Shown here one piece after another: positions 63,501 to 64,000 of a DNA stretch of 64,000 nucleotides. This DNA comes from Taudactylus pleione (Eukaryota > Chordata > Amphibia > Anura > Myobatrachidae), in the NCBI GenBank assembly GCA_031769625.1, contig JAUIMM010000695.1, positions 955,001 through 1,019,000 on the forward strand, written 5' to 3'. The position numbers and the translations under genes were made by a program. The stretch's first letter is position 1, and every line of letters starts with the position of its first letter. Under the pieces are notes generated by a model, which saw only the letters and a list, made by a program, of their open reading frames with translations, ran no database searches and had not been told where the DNA came from.

Positions 63501-64000
63501 CTGTCCGGGTGTATATTAGTTACTGCCGCCTGTCTCACCTTCTACCACATGTAACATTTCCCCATATCCCTCTCCTCAGATTACACCATACAGAATATAA
63601 TAAGACTGGTGCTGTCCGGGTGTATATTAGTTACTGCCGCCTGTCTCACCTTCTACCACATGTAACATTTCCCATATCCCTCTCCTCAGATTACACCATA
63701 CAGAATATAATAAGACTGGTGGTGTCCGGGTGTATATTAGTTACTGCCGCCTGTCTCACCTTCTACCACATGTAACATTTCCCCATATCCCTCTCCTCAG
63801 ATTACACCGTACAGAATATAATAAGACTGGTGCTGTCCGGGTGTATATTAGTTACTGCCGCCTGTCTCACCTTCTACCACATGTAACATTTCCCCATATC
63901 CCTCTCCTCAGATTACACCGTACAGAATATAATAAGACTGGGGCTGTCCGGGTGTATATTAGTTACTGCTGCCTGTCTCACCTTCTACCACATGTAACAT

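Larger units (their letters stand above)
46430..64000 (+). repeat. Tandem array of transmembrane terminal-exon cassettes (111/92-bp units)
   Basis: The array runs off the end of the window. The main unit is 111 bp: an 86-nt reading frame plus a 25-nt linker. The linker ends TATCCCTCTCCTCAG, a pyrimidine-rich 3' splice site. Next comes AT TAC ACC GTA CAG AAT and the rest of a frame for DYTVQNIIRLVLSGCILV followed by TAACLTFYHM and TAA. A 92-bp variant lacks 19 bp within the frame, and a 110-bp variant lacks one C of the linker. In the copies I read, the acceptor CAG and the frame are kept. About 160 copies is an estimate from length. The long MYISYC open frames are another frame of the same repeat. 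Confidence 0.9.

Noticed and set aside
46706..63775. Many frames beginning MYISYCCLSHLLPHVTFPHI
   Set aside because: A different frame of the TM-exon unit that reads through because 111 is divisible by 3. The splice-compatible phase instead encodes the NxxR membrane segment.

Overview
This looks like about 64 kb of vertebrate, probably anuran amphibian, genomic DNA. It holds most of one plus-strand gene for an activating Fc-receptor-like (FcRL) cell-surface receptor. Three Ig-domain exons with consensus splice sites and uniform phase 1-1 boundaries are clear: D1 35478-35738, D2 35828-36100 and D3 43953-44243. An 18-nt mini-exon (18274-18291) fits the short second signal-peptide exon typical of the FcR family. 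The amphibian assignment is an inference: FcR-type Ig domains are combined with a transmembrane (TM) segment carrying an NxxR motif, as I recall for Xenopus FcR-like proteins, and the MITEs and minisatellites suit a repeat-rich frog genome.

The striking feature is that both missing ends of the gene sit inside giant tandem arrays that run off the window. The 5' array (1 to about 17386; 98- and 80-bp units, roughly 185 copies) is a repeated exon 1. Each full unit has a Kozak-like context, an ATG, a hydrophobic signal-peptide start (MSLLGIMLLL) and a GTAAGT donor in phase 1. The 3' array (about 46430 to 64000; 111- and 92-bp units, roughly 160 copies) is a repeated terminal exon. Each unit has a pyrimidine tract and CAG acceptor, then a phase-1 reading frame DYTVQNIIRLVLSGCILV that continues to a TAA stop. 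One cassette from each array joined to the four unique exons gives an uninterrupted receptor of about 319 residues: signal peptide, D1, D2, D3, TM with NxxR, very short tail.

Layout: exon-1 array (1-17386); intron 1 with a MITE; mini-exon; a 17.2-kb intron 2 with a TATAGTAATG array, a triplicated segment, several MITEs, a 6-kb inverted 25-bp satellite, a 42-bp array and a 71-bp array that abuts the D1 acceptor; D1; an 89-bp intron; D2; a 7.9-kb intron with 53-bp, 67-bp and 33-bp arrays plus transposon remnants; D3; a 2.2-kb intron with an 84-bp array; and the TM-exon array. Nearly every long open frame in the window is a by-product of a repeat and is not annotated as a gene. Copy numbers are length-based estimates, not counts.
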